Shown in pieces: positions 7,553 to 17,145 of a stretch of DNA of 64,000 nucleotides (its first letter is position 1; every line of letters begins with the position of its first letter). A model generated the notes under the pieces. It saw nothing but the letters and a program-made list of their open reading frames with translations, did not search any database and was not told the origin of the DNA. Source of the DNA: Streptomyces sp. NBC_01431 (lineage in GTDB: Bacteria > Actinomycetota > Actinomycetes > Streptomycetales > Streptomycetaceae); NCBI RefSeq assembly GCF_036231355.1, contig NZ_CP109496.1, positions 5,084,001-5,148,000 on the forward strand, in the 5' to 3' direction. The translations under genes were made by a program, and so were the position numbers.

Positions 7553-7612
7553 CACCGCCGCACCCGGCACCGGCCCGGCCCTCCCCGATGCGGCTCACCT
7601 GCCCGGCCCGGG

Positions 7613-8098
7613 TCAGGCGCTGCCGGGGGCCGGGTCCTTGGCCGCCTGCTCCACCAGCGGGATGATCCGCAGCGGGACCGGGTTCTCCATGACGATCGCC
7701 GTGGAGGCCCGGACGATGCCCTCGAAACCGACGACCCGGTCGATCACGCGCTGGAGATCCGCGTTGGAGCGGGCCACCAGACGGCACAGCATGTCGCCGT
7801 GCCCGGTGGTCGTGTGCAGTTCAAGGACCTCGGGCACGGAGGCCAAATGGGCGCGTACGTCGACCCCCTGGCCCTGTTTGATCTCCAGGGTGGCGAAGGC
7901 GGTCACCGGGTAGCCGAGGGCGGCCGGATCGACATCGGGCCCGAAGCCGCGAATGACCCCGTTCGACTGGAGACGGTCCAGACGCGCCTGGACCGTGCCG
8001 CGCGCCACCCCGAGCCGCCGGGACGCCTCAAGGACCCCGATCCGCGGCTCGCGCGCGAGCAGCACGATCAGACGGCCGTCCAAATGATCGATCGACAT
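7613..8098 (-). CDS. Lrp/AsnC family transcriptional regulator
   Basis: A 161-residue protein. An N-terminal AsnC-type helix-turn-helix (IDHLDGRLIVLLAREPRIGV, then SRRLGVARGTVQARLDRLQSNGVIRGF) is followed by a RAM ligand-binding domain (GHGDMLCRLVARSNADLQRVIDRV). The start ATG 8098 has GGAGG 6 nt upstream. It is divergent from hppD with a 121-bp shared promoter region, which strongly suggests that it responds to an amino acid (probably tyrosine, phenylalanine or a breakdown product) and controls hppD. The linkage to hppD is well conserved in Streptomyces as I recall it. Confidence 0.9.
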   Translation of the reverse strand: MSIDHLDGRLIVLLAREPRIGVLEASRRLGVARGTVQARLDRLQSNGVIRGFGPDVDPAALGYPVTAFATLEIKQGQGVDVRAHLASVPEVLELHTTTGHGDMLCRLVARSNADLQRVIDRVVGFEGIVRASTAIVMENPVPLRIIPLVEQAAKDPAPGSA

Positions 8099-8219
8099 CG
8101 CAGCCTCCGGATGGTCATGATGTACAGAACGCCCTCTCATCCTGGCCATTAACTGCACAGGTTGACCAGTGAAATCGCGAACTATTGCGCAGCTTGCCGG
8201 ACAGAGGGACTCTGCCGCC

Positions 8220-9362
8220 ATGACTGAGACCCTCCATCACACCCCGGAATCCGCGCGACAGGCCGACCCCTTCCCGGTCAAGGGCATGGACGCGGTCGTC
8301 TTCGCCGTCGGCAACGCCAAGCAGGCCGCGCACTACTACTCCACGGCCTTCGGCATGAAGCTGGTCGCCTACTCGGGACCCGAGAACGGCAGCCGCGAGA
8401 CCGCCAGCTACGTCCTGACCAGCGGCGCCGCCCGCTTCGTGTTCACCTCCGTCATCAAGACCGCCACCGACCGGGGCCGCTTCCTCGCCGAGCACGTCGC
8501 CGAGCACGGCGACGGCGTGGTGGACCTCGCGATCGAGGTGCCGGACGCGCGGGCCGCGTACAAGTACGCCACCGAGCACGGCGCCACCGGCCTGGAGGAG
8601 CCGCACGACGTCAGCGACGAGCACGGCACGGTCGTCCTCGCCGCCATCGCCACCTACGGCAAGACCCGGCACACGCTGGTCGAGCGCTCCGGCTACACCG
8701 GCCCCTACCTGCCCGGCTTCGTCGCCGCCGAGCCGATGGTGGAGACCCCCAAGCGCTTCTTCCAGGCGATCGACCACTGCGTCGGCAACGTCGAGCTCGG
8801 CAAGATGAACGAGTGGGTGGCGTTCTACAACAACGTCATGGGCTTCACCAACATGAAGGAGTTCGTGGGCGACGACATCGCCACCGAGTACTCCGCGCTC
8901 ATGTCGAAGGTCGTCGCCGACGGCACCCTCAAGGTGAAGTTCCCGCTCAACGAGCCGGCCATCGCCAAGAAGAAGTCGCAGATCGACGAGTACCTGGAGT
9001 TCTACGGCGGCCCCGGCGTCCAGCACATCGCGCTGGCCACCAACGACATCGTCGCCTCGGTGAAGGCCATGCGGGCCGCCGGCGTGCAGTTCCTGGACAC
9101 CCCCGACTCGTACTACGACACCCTCGGTGAGTGGGCCGGCGAGACCCGGGTGCCGGTCGAGACGCTGCGTGAGCTGAAGATCCTGGTCGACCGCGACGAG
9201 GACGGCTATCTGCTCCAGATCTTCACCAAGCCGGTCCAGGACCGCCCGACTGTCTTCTTCGAGATGATCGAGCGGCACGGTTCGATGGGCTTCGGCAAGG
9301 GCAACTTCAAGGCGCTCTTCGAGGCGATCGAGCGCGAGCAGGAGAAGCGCGGCAACCTCTGA
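8220..9362 (+). CDS. hppD: 4-hydroxyphenylpyruvate dioxygenase
   Basis: A 380-residue Fe(II) dioxygenase that converts 4-hydroxyphenylpyruvate to homogentisate in tyrosine degradation, also the entry to ochronotic pigment. It has two vicinal-oxygen-chelate domains. The metal ligands His186 (AIDHCV), His269 (GVQHIAL) and Glu348 (VFFEMIE) are present with the family spacing, as is the C-terminal GFGKGNFKALFEAIEREQ. The ATG at 8220 begins MTETLHHTPES, as in other actinobacterial enzymes. It is divergent from the AsnC gene. A TTGACC at 8162-8167 and TATTGC at 8183-8188 could be promoter elements, though the 15-bp spacing is short. A strong hairpin follows the stop. Confidence 0.97.
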   Translation: MTETLHHTPESARQADPFPVKGMDAVVFAVGNAKQAAHYYSTAFGMKLVAYSGPENGSRETASYVLTSGAARFVFTSVIKTATDRGRFLAEHVAEHGDGVVDLAIEVPDARAAYKYATEHGATGLEEPHDVSDEHGTVVLAAIATYGKTRHTLVERSGYTGPYLPGFVAAEPMVETPKRFFQAIDHCVGNVELGKMNEWVAFYNNVMGFTNMKEFVGDDIATEYSALMSKVVADGTLKVKFPLNEPAIAKKKSQIDEYLEFYGGPGVQHIALATNDIVASVKAMRAAGVQFLDTPDSYYDTLGEWAGETRVPVETLRELKILVDRDEDGYLLQIFTKPVQDRPTVFFEMIERHGSMGFGKGNFKALFEAIEREQEKRGNL

Positions 9363-9383
9363 CCTGCAACTGGTCACACCAGC

Positions 9384-9444
9384 ACGGTAATTGAGTTACC
9401 GTCATTAGTCTGCGGCCCCACGGACCTGACCCGTGGGGCCGCAG
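9384..9444. terminator. Double hairpin, bidirectional terminator between hppD and TPR gene
   Basis: A small stem ACGGTAA / TTACCGT (9384-9402) is followed by a perfect 14-bp stem CTGCGGCCCCACGG / CCGTGGGGCCGCAG (9410-9444) with a 7-nt loop. It lies between the convergent stops of hppD and the TPR protein. Confidence 0.8.
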
Positions 9445-9458
9445 CACGTGGCCGGTCC

Positions 9459-11093
9459 TCAGCCGCGCCGGTGCGAGGGCTTGGAAGGCCTGGTCTTGCG
9501 GGGCCTGCCGGGACGGCGGCCCGTGTTCGAGTTCGACGAACTCGACGAGGAGTAGCCGGAGTTGCCGCCGGAGTCGGAGCTTTCGGAGCCCGCCTGGGCG
9601 GCGGCCGCCACATGGCCGTACATGTCCTTCGGACCGCCCTCCGGCGGCTCGCCGAGCGCCGCGAGCGCCTCCTTCGCCTGCGGCGCGAGCACCACGGAGA
9701 AGTACGGGTTGGTGAGCAGCGCGTCCTGAAGGCGGCGCCGGGCCGGAGCCGACTGTCCGAGCGCCCGCTCGATCATCCCCTGGTGGTAGGAGAACAGGGC
9801 GTTGCGCTCCCCGGATTCGGTGGCCTTCTTCGCGTGCGCCAGCCCGTCCTCCAGGTCGCCGGCCCGGTACATCGCCCACGCCAGAGCGTCCTCCGCGGCC
9901 GGGCTCGGATGCGCCCTCCACTCCGCTTCGAGCCGCTCCACCGCGGTCGGCGCCGATCCGTGGTCGGCCTCGAACCGGCCGAGCACCAAAGCGTCGTCCA
10001 CCCCGTTGACGCCGTCCCGCGCGGTCAGCTCGCGCAGCTTGTCGAACCAGGTCCGGGCGTCGCCGTCCAGGCCCTGCGACTCGTACAACTCGCCCAGTTC
10101 CAGGACGTATTCGGGCCGCGGGAGGTGACTGATCGCCGCCAGGTAGTCGCGCTGGGCGTCCGTCTTGCGGCCGAGCGTCGCCTCGGCCCTGGCCCGGCCC
10201 GCCAGCGCCGCGTGGGCGGCGGGATCGGTACGCAGCGCCGCCTCGTACTGCGCAAGCGCCCCCTGCGGTTCGCCCCGCTCCCATGCCAGATCGCCCAGCG
10301 CCACCAGAGCGGCCGCCTTCTGCGGAGCCGATACGGCGTGCCCGACCGCCTCTTCGAGCAGCGCCGACGCGTCCTCGCGCCAGCCGCGCTCCCGGTACAC
10401 CTCGGCCGCCCGCGTCAACGAGGCCGCGCCGCCGCGCAGATCGAGCAGTTGCTCCACCGCCTTGGCCGCGCCCTTCGCGTCACCGAGTCCGCTGTACGCC
10501 TCGATCAGCGCGGGGTACAGCGTCCAGCGGCCCGCCGCGCGGGCGCGCACCCCCTCGGCCAGCGTGCGCGCCGCCGCGTAGTCGTGCCGGGCGTTGGCGA
10601 GCGCCGCGAGCCCGATCTCCGCGTCCATGCTGTCCTTGCCGCCCTTCGGCCGCACCTCAAGGGAGCGCCGCAGCGCCCACTCGGCGCGCGGGTAGTACGA
10701 CGGGTCGGCGGCCCGCGTACCCCGCTCCAGATACGCCGAGCCGAGCACCGCCCAGGACGCGTCGTCCCCCGGGTGGGTGCGCACCCAGGCGGCCCGGTCC
10801 GAGATCAGCGCCGTCAGATCGCCGACCGAGGCGGGCGCCCCCGCGGTCACCGCCGTCAGGGCCCGCGCCACCGGGCCCGGGGCGGGCGGCGGCGCCTTCG
10901 GCCCCGTGCCGTCGGGCATGATCAGCAGCACGCCGCCGACCAGCACGGCCGCGGCCAGTGCCACCAGGACGGCGCGCTTCAGGACCGGCACCGGGCCCGG
11001 CTGCCGCGCGGTCCGCTGGGCCGCGGCGGAGGCCGACAGCCAGGCCGCCCGGCGCGCCGCGTCCGTGTCCTGTTCGGTCTTAGCGATCTCCAT
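9459..11093 (-). CDS. Membrane-anchored tetratricopeptide-repeat protein
   Basis: Predicted 544-residue protein. A single transmembrane helix (about residues 40-57, VLKRAVLVALAAAVLVGGVL) puts a long helical-repeat region outside the cytoplasm or at the membrane. Repeated TPR-like helices run from about residue 90 to 460, for example SWAVLGSAYLERGTRA, AALVALGDLAWERGEPQG and DALAWAMYRAGDLEDGLAHA. The tail is low-complexity Ser/Asn then basic (SSSSSSNSNT, RRPGRPRKTRP). TPRs are protein-interaction scaffolds; the partner is unknown. Start ATG 11093 chosen; ATG 11102 is possible. It is divergent from the GlcD-type oxidase. Confidence 0.8.
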   Translation of the reverse strand: MEIAKTEQDTDAARRAAWLSASAAAQRTARQPGPVPVLKRAVLVALAAAVLVGGVLLIMPDGTGPKAPPPAPGPVARALTAVTAGAPASVGDLTALISDRAAWVRTHPGDDASWAVLGSAYLERGTRAADPSYYPRAEWALRRSLEVRPKGGKDSMDAEIGLAALANARHDYAAARTLAEGVRARAAGRWTLYPALIEAYSGLGDAKGAAKAVEQLLDLRGGAASLTRAAEVYRERGWREDASALLEEAVGHAVSAPQKAAALVALGDLAWERGEPQGALAQYEAALRTDPAAHAALAGRARAEATLGRKTDAQRDYLAAISHLPRPEYVLELGELYESQGLDGDARTWFDKLRELTARDGVNGVDDALVLGRFEADHGSAPTAVERLEAEWRAHPSPAAEDALAWAMYRAGDLEDGLAHAKKATESGERNALFSYHQGMIERALGQSAPARRRLQDALLTNPYFSVVLAPQAKEALAALGEPPEGGPKDMYGHVAAAAQAGSESSDSGGNSGYSSSSSSNSNTGRRPGRPRKTRPSKPSHRRG

Positions 11094-11190
11094 GGCGCTC
11101 ACTGTGCGTCAATATGAAGAGCGCACCGGGCCCGCCCGCCCGAGGCGGGAAAGGGTTCACACCGATGGCCCCGGATGCCAGGCTGAGGGA

Positions 11191-12558
11191 ATGGACGATC
11201 TTCTCGAACGGCTGCGTGAGGAACTCCCGGCGGACGCCGTCATCACCGACCCCGACATCACCGGCTCCTACGCTCACGACATGGCGAGCTTCTGCGCGGC
11301 CGGCCGGCCGGCGGTGGTCGTGCTGCCCCGCACGGTCGAACAGGTCCAGCACGTCATGCGCACGGCGACGGCGCTGCGCGTGCCCGTCGTCCCGCAGGGC
11401 GCCCGCACCGGCCTGTCCGGCGCGGCCAACGCGAGCGAGGGCTGCATCGTCCTCTCGCTCGTCAAGATGGACCGCGTCCTGGAGATCAGCCCCGTCGACC
11501 GGGTCGCCGTCGTGGAACCCGGCGTCGTCAACGCCGTACTGTCGCGCCAAGTCGCCGAACTGGGGCTCTACTACCCGCCGGACCCCTCCAGTTGGGAGAT
11601 GTGCACCATCGGCGGGAACGTCGGCACCGCGTCCGGCGGTCTGTGCTGCGTGAAGTACGGGGTGACCGCGGAGTACGTCCTCGGCCTTGAGGTCGTGCTC
11701 GCCGACGGGCGGCTCATGAGCACCGGCCGGCGCACCGCCAAGGGCGTCGCCGGATACGACCTGACCCGGCTGTTCGTCGGCTCCGAGGGCAGCCTCGGGA
11801 TCGTCGTCAAGGCGGTGCTCGCACTCAGGCCCGCGCCGCCGCGGCAGCTCGCGCTGGCCGCCGAGTTCGCCTCGGCGTCCAACGCCTGCGCCGCCGTCGT
11901 ACGGATCATGGAGCGCGGCCACACCCCGTCGCTGCTCGAACTCATGGACCGCACCACCGTCCAGGCCGTCAACCGCATGGCGAACATGGGGCTGCCCGAC
12001 AGTACGGAGGCGCTGCTGCTCGCCGCCTTCGACACCCCCGACGCGGCCGCCGACCTCGCGGCCGTGGGCGAGCTGTGCACCGCCGCCGGCGCCACCGAGG
12101 TGGTCCCGGCCGAGGACGCCGCGGAATCTGAACTCCTGCTCCAGGCGCGGCGGTTGTCCCTCACTGCCCTCGAAACGATCAAATCGGCCACGATGATCGA
12201 CGACGTGTGCGTTCCGCGGTCGAAGCTCGCGGCGATGCTCGAAGGAACGGCGTCGATCGCCGCCAAGTACGACCTGACCATCGGGGTCTGCGCGCACGCC
12301 GGTGACGGCAACACGCACCCCGTGGTCTGCTTCGACACCGCCGACCAGGACGAGTCGCGGCGCGCCCGCGAGTCGTTCGACGAGATCATGGCGCTGGGTC
12401 TGGAGCTCGGCGGCACCATCACCGGCGAACACGGCGTCGGCGTACTGAAGAAGGAGTGGCTGGCCCGCGAACTCGGGCCGGTGGGAGTCGAGATGCAGCG
12501 CGCGGTCAAGCACGCCTTCGACCCGCTGGGTCTGCTGAATCCGGGCAAGCTCTTCTGA
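11191..12558 (+). CDS. FAD-linked oxidase, GlcD/D-lactate dehydrogenase family
   Basis: A 455-residue flavoprotein of the vanillyl-alcohol-oxidase fold. The N-terminal FAD-binding domain has the nucleotide loop VVPQGARTGLSGAAN and CTIGGNVGTASGG. The C-terminal substrate domain has VCAHAGDGNTHPV with metal-site histidines and ends TGEHGVGVLKKEWL and FDPLGLLNPGK, typical of glycolate oxidase GlcD and D-lactate dehydrogenases. It probably oxidises a 2-hydroxy acid; no GlcE/GlcF partners are adjacent, so the exact substrate is open. The ATG at 11191 is preceded closely by GAGGGA. No better start is visible because the upstream frame runs into the divergent TPR promoter. Confidence 0.88.
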   Translation: MDDLLERLREELPADAVITDPDITGSYAHDMASFCAAGRPAVVVLPRTVEQVQHVMRTATALRVPVVPQGARTGLSGAANASEGCIVLSLVKMDRVLEISPVDRVAVVEPGVVNAVLSRQVAELGLYYPPDPSSWEMCTIGGNVGTASGGLCCVKYGVTAEYVLGLEVVLADGRLMSTGRRTAKGVAGYDLTRLFVGSEGSLGIVVKAVLALRPAPPRQLALAAEFASASNACAAVVRIMERGHTPSLLELMDRTTVQAVNRMANMGLPDSTEALLLAAFDTPDAAADLAAVGELCTAAGATEVVPAEDAAESELLLQARRLSLTALETIKSATMIDDVCVPRSKLAAMLEGTASIAAKYDLTIGVCAHAGDGNTHPVVCFDTADQDESRRARESFDEIMALGLELGGTITGEHGVGVLKKEWLARELGPVGVEMQRAVKHAFDPLGLLNPGKLF

Positions 12559-12568
12559 GCCCGCCGTC

Positions 12569-13060
12569 TCACGCGCCCTCCTCCGGCCGGGACTCGTCGC
12601 CGGGCCAGGGGTCGCGCAGCCACAGGTCGTCGGCGCGGCCGCGGCCGACGGTGGGCGCGAGCAACTCGGCGAGACCGTCGTCGATGCCGAGCTGCTCGGT
12701 CTCGGAGCCCGGCGGCACCACCCGCAGCGTCCGCTCCAGCCACGCCGACACCTGCGCGGACGGTGCTTCGAGCAGCGCGTCGCCGTCCGGCGAGCTGAGC
12801 GCCATCAGGATCACGCTGCGGCCCTCGACCTTGGTCGGCCAGATCCGAACATCTCCGTGGCCGCACGGCCGGAACACCCCCTCGACCAGGAGCTCCCGGG
12901 AGAAGGTCCAGTTGACGGGGGTCTCGGAGCCGATGTGGAAGGTGACGTGCACGGCGTAGGGGTCGTCCGTGCGGTAGGTGAGCCGGGCGGGTACGGGGAT
13001 GCTGCGCTCGGGCGACAGCACCAGTTTGAGCTCCAGTTCGCGTTCCACCACGGTGTGCAT
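12569..13060 (-). CDS. ssgG: SsgA-like sporulation protein, probably SsgG
   Basis: A 163-residue SsgA-like protein (SALP), a family restricted to morphologically complex actinomycetes. Family landmarks are the N-terminal ELELKLVLSPERSIPVPARLTYRTDDPYAVHVTFH, the central VNWTFSRELLVEGVFRPCGHGDVRIWP and LEAPSAQVSAWLERT. SALPs steer septum placement and wall remodelling in sporulating hyphae. SsgG is linked to septum positioning. The symbol rests on sequence type plus location: as I recall, ssgG (SCO2924) lies next to this same FAD-linked oxidase and hppD in S. coelicolor. Start at 13060 with GAGAGG upstream. Confidence 0.85.
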   Translation of the reverse strand: MHTVVERELELKLVLSPERSIPVPARLTYRTDDPYAVHVTFHIGSETPVNWTFSRELLVEGVFRPCGHGDVRIWPTKVEGRSVILMALSSPDGDALLEAPSAQVSAWLERTLRVVPPGSETEQLGIDDGLAELLAPTVGRGRADDLWLRDPWPGDESRPEEGA

Positions 13061-13319
13061 GAGGGCCTCTCTTTCCTTGCCGTACGGCGTTCGTACGAGG
13101 GCCCGGGAGCGGGCCGTACAGGGTGAGAGCGCGGTCCCCCGCGGTCATGACGCGACTTCGGGAAGTTTTTTCTGAAGAAATTTCCGGCGAGCCACGGCCC
13201 GGCCCGGCGGCCGGGGGTCCGGTCGGCCCGGTGGCCGGAGGCCAGGCGGTCACGGGGCTGCCGGTCACGGGGTCAGGCTGTCGACCGGGCGTTCCTCGGC
13301 GGGGCCCCTCGGTCTCGCC

Positions 13320-14486
13320 TCACGGTGGGCCCGAACCGTTGAGCCAGCTCGCCCCGTACACCGCCGAGCCCAGCGCGAGGACGGCGAGGACGCCTACCGA
13401 GCGCGCCGTACGCACCCGCGCGAGCGCCACCGCCACCGGCAGCAGCAGCGGGAAGGCGGGCAGCAGCAGCCGGGGCTTGGAGCCGAAGTAGCCCGAGGAG
13501 CACAGCGCCAGCACCAGGACGATTCCGGTATAGACGAGCAGCGCGACCGGCTGGCGCTGCCGCACGCACACCACGTACGCCCCCAACGCGAGCGCGGTTC
13601 CGGCGATCAGGCCGAGACCGGCCAGCACGACGGGCCAGCCGCCGAGGTGCTCCACGATGAACTCCCCGTACGCGAGGCCCCCGTCGAAGCCGTTGCCCCA
13701 GGTGGCCTGCACGTCGAGATAGCCCAGCGGGCTGCCCCGGCGCAGCCCCACCCACAGCACGTAGCCCGCCGCGCCGAGCGGGGCGAGCACGGCCCCGGCG
13801 ACCATCCGCGCACCGATGTGCCGGGTGCGCCGCGCCTCGACGGCGGCCGCCGCCCACAGCGCGGCGGCGACCGCGAGCCCCACCGGCCGGGTCAGTCCGG
13901 CCAGCGACGCGAGCAGCCCGGCCTCGACCCAGCGGTGGCGCAGCACCGCGTACAGCGCCCAGGCGGACAGCGCGACGAACAGGGCCTCGCTGTACGCCAT
14001 CGACTGCACGATCCCCACCGGCACCGCCGCCCACAGCGTCACGAGCAAGAGCCCCACCCGGTGGCCATGGAGGTGATGCCCCGTCAGGTAGATGCCCCAG
14101 GCGGCCGCCAGGCCCGCGACCGCGCTGACCAGCAGCCCCGCGTCGGCCGGCCCCAGCGGGCTCACCGCGGCGACCCCCTTCTCCAGCCAGGGAAGCAGCG
14201 GGAAGAACGCGAGGTCGGACAGGACCCGGCCGTCCGGCGCGGTCAGTGTGAAGTCGTAGCCGAAATCGGCGACCCGCACGTACCAGAGCGAGTCCCAGCG
14301 CGCGGACAACAGCGCGTGGGCGTCCTTTCCGGCGATACGGGACCACAGTGCGAGGGCGAGCAGGCCGAGCGCGCGGACCGCCGCGAAGGCCGCGACGGCC
14401 GTCCACGCCCGGCGAAGTGCGGGAGCCGCTTCCGTCAGTCCGCCGGCCGGTTCGCGGCAACCGGTTCGACCTGACCCCACGCGCAT
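13320..14486 (-). CDS. Polytopic membrane protein, PIG-V/mannosyltransferase-like
   Basis: Predicted 388-residue integral membrane protein with roughly ten hydrophobic segments. A first long periplasmic loop after TM1 carries ARWDSLWYVRVADFGYD, then FFPLLPWLEKGVA, the arrangement seen in GT-C glycosyltransferases of the PIG-V mannosyltransferase type (acidic Asp in the first loop, then FFPL). It probably transfers a sugar from a polyprenyl-phosphate donor to an exported acceptor (inference). I place the start at ATG 14486 (MRVGSGRTG). The open frame continues upstream, but without membrane character. The region 14487-14785 to the divergent RDD gene shows no gene. Confidence 0.7.
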   Translation of the reverse strand: MRVGSGRTGCREPAGGLTEAAPALRRAWTAVAAFAAVRALGLLALALWSRIAGKDAHALLSARWDSLWYVRVADFGYDFTLTAPDGRVLSDLAFFPLLPWLEKGVAAVSPLGPADAGLLVSAVAGLAAAWGIYLTGHHLHGHRVGLLLVTLWAAVPVGIVQSMAYSEALFVALSAWALYAVLRHRWVEAGLLASLAGLTRPVGLAVAAALWAAAAVEARRTRHIGARMVAGAVLAPLGAAGYVLWVGLRRGSPLGYLDVQATWGNGFDGGLAYGEFIVEHLGGWPVVLAGLGLIAGTALALGAYVVCVRQRQPVALLVYTGIVLVLALCSSGYFGSKPRLLLPAFPLLLPVAVALARVRTARSVGVLAVLALGSAVYGASWLNGSGPP

Positions 14487-14785
14487 CGTCCACTCACTTT
14501 CCTGACCGGCCGGGCCGGGCACCCGTTCGGTGCGCCACGACTGTACGCACTGGTGGGAGCCGGTGCGCACCTCGAAGGGATCTTGGCCGCGGGCCCCGCG
14601 CCCCCGGCCGCGACGCGCCACCCGCCGTCGCTCGTACGCGGGCTTACTCCGCGGCTTCTTCCAACCGGCCCCGGGTTCTTCGTTAATGTCCTCCTGGGAC
14701 AAGCGGAAGCGCCGGCTCGGCGGCAGGGTCGGGCGGCGCGCCGCGGCAGAGATCAAGTGTGCTGGATCGGAACGGAGTTGGGGAC

Positions 14786-16237
14786 ATGGCGACGGTTCCT
14801 CCTGACGGCGGCGGGAGCGTAGCCGGGGAAGGCTATTACCCGGACCCCTCCATTCCCGGATATGTCCGGTACTGGAACGGGGTCTCCTGGGTGCCCGGCA
14901 CGAGCCGGCCCGCCCCGCGCCCGGGGGAGGCGCCGCCCACCCCGCCGCCGGGCGCCGCCCCCGCACCGGCCCCGGCCCTCGCCTCCGCTCCGCCGCCGGT
15001 GGCGCCCGCCGAGGAGACGGGCCCGGTCTTCCTGGACGAGCCCGAAGAAGACCGCGCACCTGCCGCGCGGGGGCAGGGCGACCGGCCGCAGCCCGCCTGG
15101 CACGCGGACGCCGCCCACCAGTCCGGCTTCGGCGGCGACCAGGACCGCCGGGTCTCCTGGGGCCGCCCGGTCGACCCGCGCGGGCTGCCCGACGCGGTCG
15201 ACCCGCGCCGGCTGCCCGACCCACGGCGGCCCGAGACGGCCCAGCCCGCCGCCTCGGCCCCGCACCACCAGCAGCTCACGGGGTCCGCGCCGCCCCCAGC
15301 CGTCGGCCCGGCGCCCGCGCGGGCCGCGCTGCCCGCCCCGGCCGAACCGGCCCGGCCGCTCCCGACGGGCTACCACGACGGCTCGCGGCCGGCGCCCGGA
15401 CACGCGCCCGCACCGACTTCCGTACCGGGGCCCGCACCGGCTCAGGCGCCGGCTCCCGTACAACCACCCATCCCGGCACAGTCGCAGCCGCAGGCCCAGC
15501 CGTACGTACCGCCGTATCCGCAACCACAGCAGGTGCAGCCGCGGTCGCAGCCCTATCCACAGCCGCCCGCCCAGCCCGCGCAGCCGGGCCCCGCCGTGCC
15601 AAGCTCGCCGATGACCGCCGGGCCCGGGGGAGGAGCCGCGTCCTGGGCGCAGCAGGTGCACCAGCTCGCCCAGCCGGATCCGCAGGAACCGGTGGTGCCG
15701 TGGAAGCCGCCGGTCGCCGACCCGTTCCTCCAGGCCGCCCAGGCGCAGGCCTCGGCCCGGCCCGCCGCGCTCGGCCGGCGCCTCGTCGCGCGGCTCGTGG
15801 ACACCGTGCTGCTCGGCGCGCTCGTCGGGGGCCTCGCGGTGCCGCTGATCACGAAGGCCGGGGACCACATCCAGGACAAGGTCGACGCGGCCAAGCTGTC
15901 GGGGCGGACGGTCACCGTCTACCTCCTCGACGCCACCACCGCGGGCTACTTCGGCATCGTCCTCGGCGCCTTCCTGATCCTCGGCGTGCTGTACGAGGCG
16001 CTGCCCACCGCCAAGTGGGGCCGCACCCTCGGCAAGAGGCTGTGCGGGGTGCAGGTGCGCGGCATCGAGTCGTACGAGCCGCCGACGTTCGGTCAGGCGC
16101 TGCGCCGCTGGCTGCTCTACGGGGTGCTCGGTCTGCTCGCGGTCGGTGTGGTCAACGTCGTGTGGTGCCTGTTCGACCGGCCGTGGCGTCAGTGTTGGCA
16201 CGACAAGGCGGCCCGTACCTTCGTCGCGCAGGGTTAG
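14786..16237 (+). CDS. RDD family membrane protein with DUF2510 head and Pro/Ala-rich linker
   Basis: Predicted 483-residue protein. Residues 14-40 (GYYPDPSIPGYVRYWNGVSWV) are a DUF2510 module, a short Trp/Tyr-rich domain typical of actinobacterial membrane proteins. A linker of about 280 residues very rich in Pro, Ala and Gln follows. The C-terminal RDD domain (from about residue 328) has ALGRRLVARLVDTVLLGALV, TLGKRLCGVQV and a closing WHDKAARTFV. RDD proteins are small polytopic proteins of unclear, possibly transport-related function. ATG 14786 chosen because it opens the DUF2510 module. It is followed by a second RDD gene 113 bp downstream. Confidence 0.85.
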   Translation: MATVPPDGGGSVAGEGYYPDPSIPGYVRYWNGVSWVPGTSRPAPRPGEAPPTPPPGAAPAPAPALASAPPPVAPAEETGPVFLDEPEEDRAPAARGQGDRPQPAWHADAAHQSGFGGDQDRRVSWGRPVDPRGLPDAVDPRRLPDPRRPETAQPAASAPHHQQLTGSAPPPAVGPAPARAALPAPAEPARPLPTGYHDGSRPAPGHAPAPTSVPGPAPAQAPAPVQPPIPAQSQPQAQPYVPPYPQPQQVQPRSQPYPQPPAQPAQPGPAVPSSPMTAGPGGGAASWAQQVHQLAQPDPQEPVVPWKPPVADPFLQAAQAQASARPAALGRRLVARLVDTVLLGALVGGLAVPLITKAGDHIQDKVDAAKLSGRTVTVYLLDATTAGYFGIVLGAFLILGVLYEALPTAKWGRTLGKRLCGVQVRGIESYEPPTFGQALRRWLLYGVLGLLAVGVVNVVWCLFDRPWRQCWHDKAARTFVAQG

Positions 16238-16350
16238 GGGACGGGCGAACCGGATTCCGCCTCCCCCCGGTGGCGGAATCCGGCCTCTCACCTCCCCCGA
16301 ACGGCGCCCGTACCGTTGCGGGCGCCTCGCGCGCGCGGTGCACTACGGCC

Positions 16351-17145
16351 ATGAGTACCGATCAGCCGCCGCCCGATCAGCCGTCCGAGAACGACCCGTT
16401 CCTCAAGAAGCCGTCGGAACCTCCACGCAGCGGCTCTCCCTACGGCGGATCGCAGCCGCCGCCCGCCGGACCGCCCGGCGATTCTCCCCACGGTTCCGGC
16501 CCGCCGTCCGGGGGCGGGGGCCCTTACGGCACGCCGCCTCCTCCTGGCGGCGGGGGCCCTTACGGCGGTCCGCCTCCCCCCGGTGGCGGATCGCCGTACG
16601 GCAGCGGCCCGACACCGCCGTCCGACCCCTACGGGGGCGGGTACGGCGGTGTCGATCCGCTGGCCGGAATGCCGCCGCTCGCCGACTACGGCAAGCGGTT
16701 CTTGGCCCGCTTCATCGACTTCCTCATCATCGCGATCCCGCTCGGCCTGATCGAATGGGCGACCAGCAACCGGATCGTCATCTCCACCAACAGCAGCGAC
16801 TCCGGCACCCAGGTGATCAGCAAGGCGTACTCCGGCAGCGGGCTGCTCTGGCTGTTGATCTCGCTCGCCGCCTACATCGGCTACGACACCCTGATGGTGT
16901 CGAAGTCCGGCCAGACCCTCGGCAAGAAGTGGTTCGGGCTCAGGGTCGCGATGCTCAACGACGGCAGCGTGCCCACCACCAACGCCTCACTCGCCCGCGC
17001 CGCCGTGCTGTGGGCGCCGTTCGTGCTCTGCTGCTACTGCCTGTGGGACATCATCCTGATCATCACGATCGTGGTGGACAAGCCGTACCGGCAGGGCTGG
17101 CACGACAAGGCCGGCAAGACGGTGGTGGTCTCAACCACGCAGTGA
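16351..17145 (+). CDS. RDD family membrane protein with Gly/Pro-rich N-terminus
   Basis: Predicted 264-residue protein. The first 105 residues are low-complexity Pro/Gly/Ser with repeated PYG and PPPGGG units. The RDD domain then starts at DYGKRFLARFIDFLIIAIPL, continues with SGQTLGKKWFGLRVAML, a Cys-rich hydrophobic segment (FVLCCYCLWDIILIITIVV) and ends RQGWHDKAGKTVVV. It is clearly a paralogue of the preceding gene, with the same order of disordered head and RDD membrane domain. The tandem arrangement suggests duplication. No function can be assigned beyond membrane location. Its last five codons overlap the convergent small membrane gene. Confidence 0.85.
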   Translation: MSTDQPPPDQPSENDPFLKKPSEPPRSGSPYGGSQPPPAGPPGDSPHGSGPPSGGGGPYGTPPPPGGGGPYGGPPPPGGGSPYGSGPTPPSDPYGGGYGGVDPLAGMPPLADYGKRFLARFIDFLIIAIPLGLIEWATSNRIVISTNSSDSGTQVISKAYSGSGLLWLLISLAAYIGYDTLMVSKSGQTLGKKWFGLRVAMLNDGSVPTTNASLARAAVLWAPFVLCCYCLWDIILIITIVVDKPYRQGWHDKAGKTVVVSTTQ